Positions 1 to 33,949 of a stretch of 64,000 bases of DNA are shown one piece after another (the stretch's first letter is position 1; each line of letters opens with the position of its first letter). The stretch comes from Odontesthes bonariensis. Taxonomy: Eukaryota; Chordata; Actinopteri; Atheriniformes; Atherinopsidae. The stretch covers positions 16,024,743 through 16,088,742 of the forward strand of contig NC_134510.1 of NCBI RefSeq assembly GCF_027942865.1. Direction: 5' to 3'. A model generated the notes under the pieces. It did no database searches and was not told the origin of the DNA. It saw only the letters and a program-made list of their open reading frames with translations. A program made the translations under genes and the position numbers.

Positions 1-57
1 ATCCACCATCATGCTGCCTGGCAGGAAGAGAACAATCTCATCTATGTTTGTTTACAT

Positions 58-197
58 TTGAATATGTGCAACTGGGGGTTTGTCTCTAAAATAGCACATT
101 TGCACCAGTCAGTCTGATGCTTTACTGCATAACCATACCAGAGAAAGCGTTCATGCGAGATGGGTTGTTGATGGTCAACACAGCTATGCCAGAGTCC
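58..197. repeat. 140-bp direct repeat, copy A (in echdc1 exon 2 and intron 2)
   Basis: Identical base for base, as I read it, to 712-851. Copy A covers the 3' end of echdc1 exon 2, its donor and the start of the next intron. Outside the 140 bp the two flanks are unrelated. Confidence 0.9.
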
Positions 198-1049
198 TGT
201 TTCAGTAGATCGATGGAACCTCCAGGAAAGACCTGCAGCTTCTCTCTGATCTCCTCCTGGTTGAAGCCATGGATGGCGGAGTACACACAGCCACTGCTCC
301 GCCTCTGCAACACCCTGGAGGGACACCATTTGTCTTCAAACCGTTCTTCCTTACACGATCAGACCACGAGATTCAAAGCTAAATGGCATCATTACAGACG
401 AACGCGCACGTAGCTGCAATCAAGATGATGCAAAACTAGTGACTATGTCGAGGTTAAAATGTCAAAGTTATGAAGCAATAGTTATAAAAAGAACAACAAA
501 ACACTGAGAGCAGCACTCATCAATAAGCAAAACCAAATCCCTCTCAAAATCTTTACTGGGATTTAAAGAATGTAGTGGCAGCTGACACAGTAAAGAGGAT
601 TAGTGAGCCACATTCTCTAGATATCAAAAAACTAATATTAGTACCACTTAACATGTTGTTCTCAAGTCTCAAAAATGTGCCTCGTGACTCTATTCACCAG
701 ACGAGAAAGTCTTGAATATGTGCAACTGGGGGTTTGTCTCTAAAATAGCACATTTGCACCAGTCAGTCTGATGCTTTACTGCATAACCATACCAGAGAAA
801 GCGTTCATGCGAGATGGGTTGTTGATGGTCAACACAGCTATGCCAGAGTCCAAATAAAACTGATTGCAGCCGTATGTGTGGTTGCAATCTGAAGAGATGT
901 ATGCATTAAAGCCTAATGGATTGTATGCATGCATTCATTTACTTGTTGCCTTTGTGGTGATGAACAGTGAATAGACTCCATTACCTGGCCCAGGCTCCAC
1001 AGCAGCTGCTGCCCCTCAGGAGCTGTTGCCTCAGAGCACAGAGGGTCAT
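139..1049 (-). CDS. echdc1: echdc1, ethylmalonyl-CoA decarboxylase, 5' partial (coding exons 1-2)
   Basis: Two exons are visible: 985-1050 (ATG at 1047-1049, then a donor GTAATG) and 139-314 (acceptor CTCCAG; likely donor after TCTG at 139). They join in frame (AG|G). Exon 2 encodes FPGGSID, then a stretch ending NNPSRMNAFSG, which is the N-terminal crotonase-fold segment of ECHDC1. The family decarboxylates ethylmalonyl-CoA and methylmalonyl-CoA, side products of acetyl-CoA carboxylase (metabolite repair). The catalytic part lies beyond the left edge. Residues 1-41 hold five Arg and no acidic residue, which resembles a mitochondrial presequence, although the mammalian enzyme is described as cytosolic. 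The acceptor two bases before the ATG exon implies an upstream non-coding exon that I could not place. An alternative donor about 15 bp further on (GTAAAG) is possible. Family identity is secure; the exon 2 end is less so. Confidence 0.85.
712..851. repeat. 140-bp direct repeat, copy B (in echdc1 intron 1)
   Basis: An exact copy of 58-197 lying 654 bp away, inside the intron between coding exons 1 and 2. It carries part of exon 2 and its donor. The minus-strand sequence leading into it has no AG acceptor at the junction, so it is unlikely to be used as an exon. The lack of divergence suggests a recent duplication or an assembly artefact. Confidence 0.9.
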
Positions 1050-3561
1050 CCTGCAAACAGATGGAGTAAAAAAAAAAAAAGTAAAAAGAGATTTTTGCTT
1101 TGATTAATAACCCTGAGCACATAATTATATCCACGAGCATAGAGGGAACCAGAGTTTATTCATTTAAAGATTTATATTTTTTGTCAGCTTGTTAAGTTTC
1201 CATGTGGAGTGGGCTACCTGGTTAAAGTTAAGTTAGTCTTTATGTTCAAATTTAGTTTAGTTTAGTAATACACAAAGGTATAGTGCAAGGTACATGTGAG
1301 TATAGGGATTCGTTTATGAATGAGGCTTCTTCAGTAATATAGAAAATTACAGGAGGTCATTCCTGCCCAAGGCAACCAAAAACAGACAATGTTCATCCAG
1401 GCCTGGTACACTTGGCGTTATTGAAAAGAAGATTCACCTGTAACTTTCCTGACTTGGACTTCAAAAAAATAAATAAATAAATACCTGCGTGGCTTAAAAG
1501 AGAAGAAACTGGGGGGAAACTGGCAGAGGAGGAGTGGTGGTCCTTATTAAAACTACGACGGAAGCGGTCGTTTGAAACAAAGTATTCATAAACCAATTAT
1601 TTTTCTGCATCACAACGGATTAATATAAACAATGAGACAAGGATGACTGCAAGAACTTTTGTTTGGAAGTAAAACACAGAATATTTGGAGCCTGGATGTA
1701 ATAAATGCAGCATGTCCGGAGTGTCCCCGATTAGCTTTAATAAGCAAGCAGAGTGAAAAGTAATAGTTTTCACAAGACATTTAAGGATACCACTGAAATA
1801 ATTAGTGAACCTTTGGAAACAAATTGTGAGCACCAACCTTGTTTAATGACAGTCGTGTGGTGTTACACTGAAATCATCCCCACCAGAAACGAGACCCAGA
1901 GCGGAATAAGGCCTGCTGTGATGTCAATGGAAAGTCACAAACGTAGTTCCTAAATTCCACCACAGGGGGGCGTCAGTCAAAAAAAGATTTCGTATTTATT
2001 TGTCATGTCTTTATGCCCCACACAGGGATCTGCTCTTTGTCACAACTCAGAAAACTCAGTATGCTGACGAGGTAGCTCTGCCCTTATTCAGTAGTGATGA
2101 TGGAGCTTTGAATAAAAACCTATAACTTTTGTAACACAGAACTGTCAGCTTAAGTTATCAGTATCACTCTTTTTCATGCCAAAATACCCTGATGACAGGA
2201 AGAAAATGGTTGTGTTTAACATTTGTCCAGGGCTGTGTCAGTCTGTGCCAGTCTTGTCAGATTTTTTGTTGTTGTTGTCTTTAGCACTTTCCCCTGTGGT
2301 GGAATAACTTAGATATAGAGAGGCAACAAGCCTGGGGCAAAAAGGTTTTCAGATGATGGATGCTTTCCCAGAGGGATTGTCTTCTCTCATTTCTACCAAG
2401 GTGCCACTTTTCTAACAGGCAGTAAAAAGTGCGAAATGCTCTGGGATCGTAGTACTGTGCAAACACAGACACACTTAAATCGCTGCCAACTTGTTGACAT
2501 GTCTTCAAAACACCTCACAACTCCTAATTGAGTTGAGTTTAAGCCATCACAGATGGATGTGATTTGGAGAGACTGACAGCTAGAAATGAGAGCCTTTAGA
2601 GAGTTATTCACACCAGGGTATATACACAAGTGTGAGAGGATACAGCGAATACCAGGAATGGTGAAGGGAAATAAGGGAAATTCTGCCAAAGACAGAAGAG
2701 AGGTTGAGACACTTCCTGCCCTGTGCTCTGATTTATATCTTCTGGGTGCATAAATCCTTCCTCTCAGTCCACACATCCTCTACCGCTACCCACAGCCCTT
2801 AGAGTCTAAGTGAATAAAAAGCACTTTTGTTTCCCTTGGAGTGTTCAGGGTTACAATTCAGGTGCACCCTTCTATAAGAGTTGATCATTTATTTTTGAAT
2901 GAATAGGAAAACAAGTGCATTTTCCCTGACAGGGTGGTTTTTGTTTAGTTAAATTCCTTCATGGCTGCAGTGTATACTTTCAGCGTATAAAAGGTCGTCA
3001 TCAAGGATACTTTGCACTGCATCCAAGACAGCAATAGAGCGAGCTCTGTTTAAAAGTCCACACACCTCTCCGGTCTATTTAAAAGTGGGGAAGGAATTCA
3101 GAAAGGTTGGTAGGACTCTTCCCAGGCAGGCATCCCAGACATGTTGTCTCTCTGTCCTGCTCAGCACAGTACATTTGGCTCATCCAGCGAGCGTGCAGCC
3201 TGTCCATACATATCATACTGTAAAGTGCAGCATCTGGTGGACACAGGGCCTTTGTTGAATCTGCATGATTAGTGGTCTATACAAACAAGTGAGCATGAGA
3301 GATATGGTGATGAACCAGCAAACTGTTGTGTATTATCTGGATTTAAATGATGCAGCTGATAATAGAAGCCTGTCTGAAATTACAGTTTGGTTAATGGGAG
3401 AGATAGAGGTGTGAGTTGGTGATTGAGTGTGTACCATATATGGCCTCTAAAACTGATGCATCAGTTTACTGATCGATAAGCAGCTGTCTGGGTCTCAACA
3501 GGAAGCCAGGGAATGTGCTGCAGTCAGCAGGGTTTCAAAGCAACGCATCAAGATAAGAACA

Positions 3562-3570
<9 letters not shown>

Positions 3571-3592
<22 letters not shown>

Positions 3593-3603
3593 ACACACAC
3601 ACA
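3571..3603. repeat. (CA)n microsatellite
   Basis: A run of about 15 CA dinucleotides with one interruption in intergenic DNA. Confidence 0.9.
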
Positions 3604-4046
3604 TAGATCAAATAAGTGTGTGTATGACTCTATAGGTTGGCAGGTGTCAGAGTTCTCAGTGGGCCTGGAGGTCACATGGGAGGTCAGTGGAGAGCAAAAA
3701 GTCAGGATACATGAGCGCCTTCCAGGGGACACAACAAAGGGGATGCAGCAAATCCAAATACCACTGAAACCAGTGAAATACTAAATAAAAACCTTTTACT
3801 GTTATGGGTATTGTACATTTGAAACCACGATTCAACTGTGAAAACATATACCGCAAGACAAAAAGCTTGAGGTAATATAAACCTTTTATCTAATGGCATA
3901 AGAGCGAAACAGCTTTGCAAAGATTTACCTAATGTTTCGCACATCGCAGTGGACATTAGACATGAAAGCCAAGAACTTCTGTTCAGGCCAAAGGGGCTTT
4001 TATCAAGTGTACTAATAGCAAAAACAAATAAAGCTGTAAATTCCCA

Positions 4047-4388
4047 TCAATCCATCTTCTATACCCGCTTAATCCATCTCAGGGTCACTGGAGCCCAGCC
4101 CAGCTGTCATTGGGCAAGAGGCAGGATACACCCTGGACAGGTTGCCAGTCCATCACAGGGACACACAGACACAAATAAGACAAACAACCATCCACGCTCA
4201 CACGCATAGGATTTAGAGCCATTAAGCTGGCATGCACATATTTTGGCAGTGGGAGGAATCCAGAGTACCTGGAGAGAACCCATGCATACACAGGGAGAAT
4301 ATTCAAGCTCCACACAGAAAGGGATTGAACCAGGAGCCCTTTCATTGTGTGGAAACAGTGCCAACCTCTACACCACCATGCAGCCTGC
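4047..4388. repeat. Degenerate teleost interspersed repeat
   Basis: The sequence follows a very common fish repeat: a start like CCATCTTCTATACCCGC, then a stretch on the theme TACACCCTGGACAGG and TTGCCAGTCCATCACAGGG, then GTGGGAGGAATCCAGAGTACC and a final CACCACCATGC. Open frames here on both strands are repeat-derived, not genes. The family is recognised from recollection of its conserved segments; its formal name is not certain. Confidence 0.7.
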
Positions 4389-6919
4389 TGAGAAGTGCCA
4401 AAAACCTAAATTCCTTTGTAATTTAAGTGCTTTGCGTCAACCTGTTTATTTCAGTTTATAGAAAGGTGATGAACCCTGTGCATGTCTCTAGTTTGCAGTG
4501 GCACATGGTTTTAATGAACAGTGTAATGTCAAGTAGCATTAAAAAGTGAGTGAAGTAAGCCATGAACAGGTGTGATAGGCAGAACTTCAGAACAACCTTT
4601 CTGACACTTATCATCTTGGCAAACAAGGCAGATCCCACAGATAATTGCAGACATAATTATGCAATCATATTCCAGAAACTACCAAAATACTGTCTGCGGG
4701 TGTTTTTCCGTGTCCATCTGCGGTGATAATAACTTTAGGAAACTGCAGTCACTCTGTGCTTGCATGATGAAACACAGATTGTTGCATGAATTCTTTCCAG
4801 TGCTGTGATTTTAAGCAGCTCTGGGCTCAAGACAGTCAGCGCTGGTTATATAATGGCTTCAGCAGCTGGAGACCTCCAGACACAAGCACAGGCCGGACCT
4901 GGGAATCTACTCTTTCCCAACCTTGACACAAGATGAGACAGACAACACAGCACGAGGCTGGGCATCGAGAGAATGAAAATATTTTTATATATATCTATAT
5001 CAGCAGTGGTGTAGGATTTCTGGCACCACAACATTGTTGCACCTGTTATTTCAGTCAGACTCTGGTGCCAGGTTTCAGGGTGAGGGGTTGGGTGTCCGCC
5101 CCTCTTAGGTTGTCCATGGTTGTGTGGAGATGGACGGGTGGTGGGTCTCTTCATATGCTCTTCAAGAGTGAATGGGTTAAATCTGAGTGTGACGCTGCAA
5201 AAATGATTAATTTACCAGTCCGGGCAGTAAAATTCTGAAATGTGTTTCTTACATAGTTGTGTTTTTAGAAGTAAAAAAAAAGCTCATTCACACACTGTTA
5301 AAAAAAAAAAACATTTCCCACAGACGCACACAAACACCCTCTGCTGCTGTCACAAAGCTCCGCAGTCTTCACTCAGATAAGCAGATCACAGTGTCAACAA
5401 ACATGCCCGCTAGCAATGTGGAAGCAAAAGGAGCAAACCACTTGCTTTTAGCGCTTCATCCTTGTGAGCTGAGAGGTCGCATATGGCTCGTCTTGGTTCA
5501 GTAACATCAATATTTATGCGAAGTGTTTGACTGGTGTTCACAAATGGTTCAATTTGTGTTATTGCTCCTGCTGCAAAGCTACGGACTGAGGAGGCCTGGC
5601 AGCTGCATAATGGAAAGGTCGACTCAGCTTGTAGTGTGCGAGTTAAATCACTAGGGGTGGGAAAACAGAAACATTTACACTCTAAAAATCTTTTGTTGTA
5701 CAGGTGTGCTGCAGAGCAATGAAACTATCATGCAAACAGAGCATGACAAAAGCACAGAGAGTCCTGCAACTATCACAGATTCCTTCCTGTGTCATGGAGA
5801 CTGTAGAGAAGTCATCAGCTCGGAAGGTTTATTTCACAAAATGAACAGCAAAGGCATCACCTTCATAATGATTCACCACTTTTTGTACTCCCTCGAGAAA
5901 ACTGTACTACTGAGCTGAGTAATGTCCTGATATGTGAGCATTAAGAATTGGTAAAAAAAGAAAAAAAAAGCTTTTCTATTTTACTTTATAAGCATAATTG
6001 AGTATTATGCAAAACAGACTCTTAAAACATCCGCCCTGGGTTGACAGAAAAAGCTATCACGAACAATGATTTGAAATCTCAAATCAGGGAAACGCATAAA
6101 AAAAAACAGCCTTTGGTACAAAGTTGTAAAAAAAGAAAGAAAGAAACTCACATCTGAATGCATCTGTTGACAAAGTAAAGGTTTTGGCTTGATCGTGAAA
6201 TAATGAATAGCCCAAACATGATCTCAGATCTAAAAAGTTTCAGTCACAGACAAGGTACAGTATTGAAGGTGATTTTCAAGAAGGCAAAAAAACCAACACA
6301 GCTTTATTTATTACACTGAGAGTGTAATTGCAGGGTAAATGTTTGCTCCACTGTCTTTATCTGTCCATGTAAGATCATACAAAAACATGTTGCGCACAAA
6401 ATCCAAAATAAAAGACAATGTCACTTGGCTGTAGATGATTTTTCTAAGTGAACCAGCATCACGTTTACAGTGTAAGTAAAGTCGTAGAGCAGAAAAAGTT
6501 GTGAAAGGTCTGTCATTGGTAGATCTGCAAGGCTATACTAGTCAAAGCTAGAATCCAGACCTGAGCATAGGATATTTATTCAGATAGTTGGCATGAACAT
6601 GCTGACTGTTACAGGTCCTTAGGAAGTCACATTCCACATCAGCTGTGTGTGCATGATGCCTGGCAGGGTAACTGGAGCATACTGCTGAAAAATGGAAGCC
6701 ACTCCACATTTGCTTGCCTTTCTTGGTAAGTTTGGCTCTACTGGATGCCACATACATTCTCATAGTGAGTCAATGAACTCATAACTAAAGTACTTTTGAG
6801 TCTGTAGTAGTGGAGACGCCGTCTGGATTTGGTATATACAACAGAAAAAAAGGGAAAAAGTGAAGTTCAGAGGCTATCGGAAGGCTTCTGCTTGGTTTAA
6901 AAATATGGCTACGTGGAAG

Positions 6920-21373
<14,454 letters not shown>

Positions 21374-22025
21374 ATTGCAAGTGCATTAACATTAATCATT
21401 AAAGCATTAATTCGATCAAAATAAAATATACGGTTGTTCACCAAATGATTTTATACGTTTCCATTTCTGCTCCGTAAAGCTGGGATAAGTTTCGATAGGG
21501 TCCAGTGAACTTTCCCGTCAATTAAAACTGTTTTTCAGTTGATAGCCTGAGTCACAATAGAAGCAGCAATTATCCAAACCCGGCCGAATCCCCCGTCGGC
21601 CGCACAGCAGCACTCGGGGTCACCGCTGTGCCAAACCATGCGACGGGACTGGACACTTCGTTCTCCTCCATATCTTCACAGAGACAAGGTCAAGCCGCCA
21701 TTCTGGTGCCAGAGACCCCTTGGGCGTTTACCCGCAGAACACGTCTCCTTACTGCTGGAGATTTCAGGACGCTCGTGTCCTGCTTAGCGTTGCAGGCGAC
21801 AGCTCTGACGCCCAGAGAACGCTCCAAGGCAAAAAGGAGAAGTTCCCAAAAATATCACGGAGGGAGAGCACTGATGTAAGAGCAGGGGAGTATTTTTACA
21901 CCCTTGTAACCAGGAGTTTATTTTCCTAAAGCCCCAGATAGCTAAGCGGCGCCTGGAGAAAGGCTGCAGTAGGGGAATCTGTTAATCAACACCGGACTGC
22001 TTTAATTACGTCGCCACCTTGCGCC

Positions 22026-22039
22026 GTACCCATAGCAAC
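22026..22039. promoter_or_regulatory. Candidate X-box (RFX-type site) upstream of kiaa0408
   Basis: GTACCCATAGCAAC fits the RFX X-box pattern GTNRCC-N2-RGYAAC at all but one position. It lies about 650 bp upstream of the kiaa0408 start in a locally GC-richer block. This is a motif match only. Confidence 0.35.
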
Positions 22040-23049
22040 ATATCAATTCACACACCGCGTCGCGGTTGTGGACAGTCAACTGCTAACCGTTACTCGCTTT
22101 AGAGACACAAACTACTTATTACGACCAGAGGGCAGAAACATGTACACTGTATAGAGCTACTTTTGCAAAAAATAAGCCATGTGGTCTCACCTTGCATGTA
22201 AACAAGGTTAGTTTGTCTGCCTCTGGAGTGTTGTACGAAGCAAAAGCAGCATTGAATCTGCTAAGGGGGGTGACTATCACGAGGAAAAGAGAAATGGATG
22301 GGATTCCATTAATCTAGACAGCAGATAACTAGCAACCCAGTCTTCAGGCATGAAAATATTTACCCGTCCTTATTTGACTAGTTACGTTGGCCCAGTAACT
22401 AGTAGTAGGTTGAGCAATAGAAACATGTAATAGCTTCCAATACAATGTTCAGTTTGCGTCTAATGTTTCCTCCCAGTAGGCTACTTGTAACTGCGAAGCA
22501 CGTGTCACATTACTGAGCCCTTACCGTGTTTTCTATGGTCCTGACTGGGCTGCTGTGAATGTCCTCATTCAAAACCAAGCCACGAGGGATGAAGGCCTAT
22601 ATTTCAGCCAGCAAAGTAGCAAAAAAGATATCTGGACCGGAATGAAGTTACATAGTTGAAAACTCTAGAGCGACAGCCCACAGCTGAAATAATGCTTTCA
22701 TTAACTGGAATAAAAATTCCCCTTTCTCCCTCCCTCCAACTCCTTCTCTCCTCCTCTTCCCTGCACAGCTGGCTCTAATACTGTATGTTACGTGAAATAT
22801 CCCACCGGTGGGAAGAAAGAAGTGGACCAGTTCCGCCCCCGTGTCGGTGGTCTGCTCCGTTGGTTAAACGGATCCACCATCTGCATATTTTTGTCTTGGT
22901 TTTGCAGACCCCACCCAAGGGCATTTTTACACAGTTCTGAATGTTACACAACCAAAATCCTAATGTGTGTTAAACACCAGTCTGCCTGCCTCATGTACAG
23001 TTTAGTGAACAGGTCAAATGAGAACGAGGTGCCATCTGGTCTTATTCCA

Positions 23050-23420
23050 GAAAAAAACATATCCCAAAAAGAGACAGAAAACAACCAAATAAGCGCCAGA
23101 GGGAATGAAAAACAAACAAAATAACCAACACAACACATAAACAACCACAAAGGAATGCACATGACCACTTAAGACACATAACAGCCATCAGGAGAGAAAG
23201 GATGCCCACACAGAAATGCAAAATGGCCCCACAGGAACCAAATGCAGAGTAAAATATGACAGGAAACAAGTTGAAATGCAAAACAAACTAAACTGGGTCA
23301 CTGAAAATCCACAAAGGTATGTGGGGGGATCAAAATGATATACAACATGACCAAAGTGGAACAAAAACAACCAGAAAATGATGCAAGATCAACTTAGAGT
23401 TACACAAAATAGCCATCAAA
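23050..23420. repeat. Degenerate A/C-rich tandem repeat
   Basis: The plus strand is strongly A-rich, with recurring themes such as AAACAACCACAAAG, CACAAAATAGCC and GGAACAAAAACAACC at roughly 15-25 bp spacing. This explains the hydrophobic-looking minus-strand open frames here, which are not genes. Confidence 0.5.
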
Positions 23421-24639
23421 GGTGGAAAAGTAGCAGGACTGGACACAACATTTCTAAATAAATAAATAAATTTCATGGGGATAAATAAAAAGAATACATT
23501 TTTTGGAGAAATTCCACATCATGTAGACTTTCTGAAAGAATCACAGCTGGACACACACAACACCCATAAATCATATGTACTTGGCTTCTTTTTTCCTTTG
23601 TCATTCTTTCCTTTCTGTCTCTTTTGTCTCATAATCCCTCGTTGCCCTGATCATATTTCCAGTGGCCGTCTAAATGATTTGTTTCAGATTATGCTGACAT
23701 TTTGTCATGACTCAGTGACTCAGCACATATGCCACAAGAGGAGCTTAAAGCAGACATAAGCCTTATGCTTGTTTCAATGTAAGACAGCGTACGAGAGTCA
23801 GTGGGAGTGTGCATGATTGATGTGTGTGTGTGTGCAGTATGTGTGTCTTGCCCTAAACTGCTGTCATAACACAAACCTTAGTATTTGCAATATACTCCTC
23901 TCAGTTCGGTGTATTGTCACAAATACACATTAAAATGATGGATAGGTAAAGAAAACCTGATATAGCTTTGGTTTCAGGGACCAATTTAAAAACTGTAAAA
24001 TAAGATGTCTACAGTCTACAGACAGAGTGGCAAAGTGGTTTTCAGGTTTTCAGGCAGCGAGCAAAACAAATTTTTAAGTCCTTGCAACATTCTTGGGACT
24101 TGCCGAGGAAATAGTAGCATCAGATTAGTCTGTATTCTTAAACATAAATAAATACTCACACAGGGGTTTTCACACAGTATGGAGCTATACAGAGAATTAT
24201 GAATGAAGTCCCAACTTAGAGGAATTAGCAGAAATGTGACAGGTGTCATTTAAACCTATCTACACAAGCTGACATAGGTCTCAGAGGAAGTCTAATTACT
24301 AAGTGGAACACTTGAGTGGGTATATTATAGAATGTATTGAGCTTTGAGGGCTGCAGCATTTTCAGAACCGTGTACTAGGTAAAGGCTCATTATCCATGCT
24401 CAGAGAAGTAAAAGGCACACTCACCCAATACTCCGCTGTCGCTCCCAGGTTATGTAGTCCCCAGTAAATGTCGAAAGCATTCGAGCAGATGAGTTGCTTG
24501 AGTTATACTCGGGAAAATGAAATTGCCATGTACCTTGAGTGACCTTATGCGAAGTGTTCAACAAAACAGAAGTGAAATGAATGAATAAGTAGACAAAGAA
24601 ACAATAAAAATGTGCGTAACTTAATACTGAGTGTGTGCT

Positions 24640-31798
<7,159 letters not shown>

Positions 31799-33865
31799 GG
31801 TGTCAGAGGCTCAGCTCATTCTCAGCAGCATCCATCCCCTTCTTTAATATCTGTGTGGCTGGAAAACAATTAACCCCTCGGACCCAAAAGATGATGACTA
31901 TAATTGGTTGCTTTACACAGTTTGATTAAACAGTCTAAGTTTGTTTGCGTATTGGGGAAAAAAACATTGTAAAAAGACAGGCCTGCATCATGGAAGCACC
32001 ATACATTTCACAAAGATCCAAGATGGAATAATTAGGTTGGGCTACCGCGAGGGGAAAACTGTCAGCAGGTGGACCATCACTGTTCAAGCACCCAGACATT
32101 CGGCCCCTGTTTGATTAGACAGCCCGTGTGTGAGATCAGCTGCGGGTTGGGTAATTAAACAACCCACATTTGCATCACATGCGCCCACAAGGCGAGCAAT
32201 GGGTGACAGAGATATAACATCACCGACCTGAGACTACAGCCAGCCAATTAAACAGCGCTGCTTGCCCAACTGACACACAGTGGGTGCTGGTGTGGCCCCT
32301 CATCTGGTCTTAAACCGATTAAACAGAAACAATAAAGCCTCTTCATACTTGATGAGCCACATCAAGACTCATAAGAGTAAAGCCGTTTCCTGTCAGCCGT
32401 CACCTCCTTCGCCACAACCACATGCCTGATGACTCAGTAAGCCTTCTCAAATGGATGTAGGATGAGCTACAAAAGTGTTAAGTGGCAAAGAGTAAACATT
32501 TTCTTTAGGCTATGGCTTTATTGATACATCATTGTTTCTTTTGTTGCTTTGGCTTTGAAAACGCCAGCAATCGACTGCCTGTCTCTTTCTGTCACACAAT
32601 CTTTCATAAAGAGCGGATTAATTAAGGAATAGTTCCTATTGAATGGTCCCGAACAAGGGAAAAGCGCACCTAGACTCATCTTTTGCCCACGGTCTTCTAC
32701 ATATAAACCACTGAAGGCAGCAACAGTAAATCAACCCACATTGGTGGCCCGACTACAGAACATAATATGGGCCACAGACAGTAATTTGCCCTTCATAAGG
32801 CTTACTGCTGGTACAAGCATGTAGAACTGAATGTGTGTATGAAGAAAAAGCATTCCCACGGGGAAATAGTGATCATAAAAATCCCTTTCTTACCTTTTTC
32901 TGGGTGTTTTCTCGGATGCTGAGAGATATAAGTGATGGAGAGGTAGAGATGCCGACTCGAGCGCCTCCCGACCAGGCAACCCGTTTCAATATTCATGACA
33001 TTACATCATCGCTGGGAGGGCCGGAGCTTCACGGAGATGAAGCTGCACGCAGCAGGCTGCTCTCATTGGAAGAAGGCGGACAGTCTGTACTGCTGTCTCC
33101 CTGTCTGTCCCTCACTAAACTGTGATTGGACGAAGCAAATCAGTTATTTGAGCCTTATATGACCTTGGATGTGGATTTCAACTGACAATTATGTTGCCAT
33201 TTTAAAACTATAAGTTGATTTAAGGGGAGCTGTTGTTGTTTTCTGTAACGCAACATCTGAGTCTGACTATATGGTCGAGGTTGAGACCTCTTTGGACATT
33301 AAATGTCTGGTATTGAACAGAGGCCAGTGCAGCATTCAGAAATAATTTCAAGTTGTCAGAGAATAATTATTTGTCTTTTATGGCTCACTCCCTATCATTC
33401 AGTCACCATTAAAAAAATAAAGCATCATTATACTGTATTTCCTGCTATATTTCATTTGATTCAATCACATCGTGTTTTTTGCCATTTGATTTGATTATTA
33501 TCAACCTTAGGTAAAATACCACAGTTCAGTAATGGGTGTTTTTCTTTTCTGGTGTTTCAAAACCATCAAAAACTTGGTCATTTCTGGTGTTTCCTGACGA
33601 TTAACAATAACCATTCCAGAAGTTAAGATTTTTGGTATGAAGGAAAATTGGAAGCAAAGGAACGAATACATTTGAAAGTTTTCTTGTTAGGCTCACGTGG
33701 GACGTCTTGTGATTGGTGGCTTGGGAGAAGGAGACTGGGAGTTTACTGGACCCCAGATGATGCCTGGAAAATAGTGGAGGAAAAGGAGGAAAAAATGGAT
33801 GAATGGATACGAAGAGGGATGAGTGGGTTGGAATAAGGTGAACAGATGTTATAAGTAGAGAGGGA

Positions 33866-33949
33866 GGATGGATGGATGGATGGATGGATGGATGGATGGA
33901 TGGATGGATGGATGGATGGATGGATGGACGGATGGGTGGATGGATGGAT
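33866..33949. repeat. (GGAT)n microsatellite
   Basis: About 20 tandem GGAT units with a few substitutions (GGAC, GGGT). Confidence 0.95.

Larger units (their letters stand above)
1051..6919. other. Intergenic region between echdc1 and kiaa0408
   Basis: No coding exon was recognised. The short open frames are low-complexity or disrupted and lack splice-consistent homology. It contains a (CA)n tract near 3.58 kb and a degenerate fish repeat at 4.05-4.39 kb. The last few hundred bases should be the 3' UTR of kiaa0408: a minus-strand AATAAA lies at 6575-6580, about 340 bp past the stop, and another at about 6303-6308. Sequence just right of 1050 should hold the echdc1 5' UTR and promoter, but no clear elements were seen. 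Confidence 0.6.
21374..24639. other. Spacer between kiaa0408 exon 1 and the soga3 terminal exon
   Basis: Holds the presumed kiaa0408 promoter (CpG-containing sequence about 21.5-22.1 kb with an X-box-like site) and the soga3 3' UTR at its right end. No coding exon was recognised. An A-rich degenerate repeat lies at 23.05-23.42 kb. No minus-strand polyadenylation signal for soga3 stood out. Confidence 0.55.

Noticed and set aside
2281-2776. Minus-strand open frames of 75 and 127 codons
   Set aside because: No recognisable homology, no consistent splice context, and codon usage resembles random AT-rich sequence.
22792-23370. Several overlapping open frames on both strands, some with hydrophobic Phe/Leu/Cys-rich translations
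   Set aside because: They come from the A-rich degenerate tandem repeat, read as poly-Phe/Leu on the minus strand; there are no splice sites or homology.
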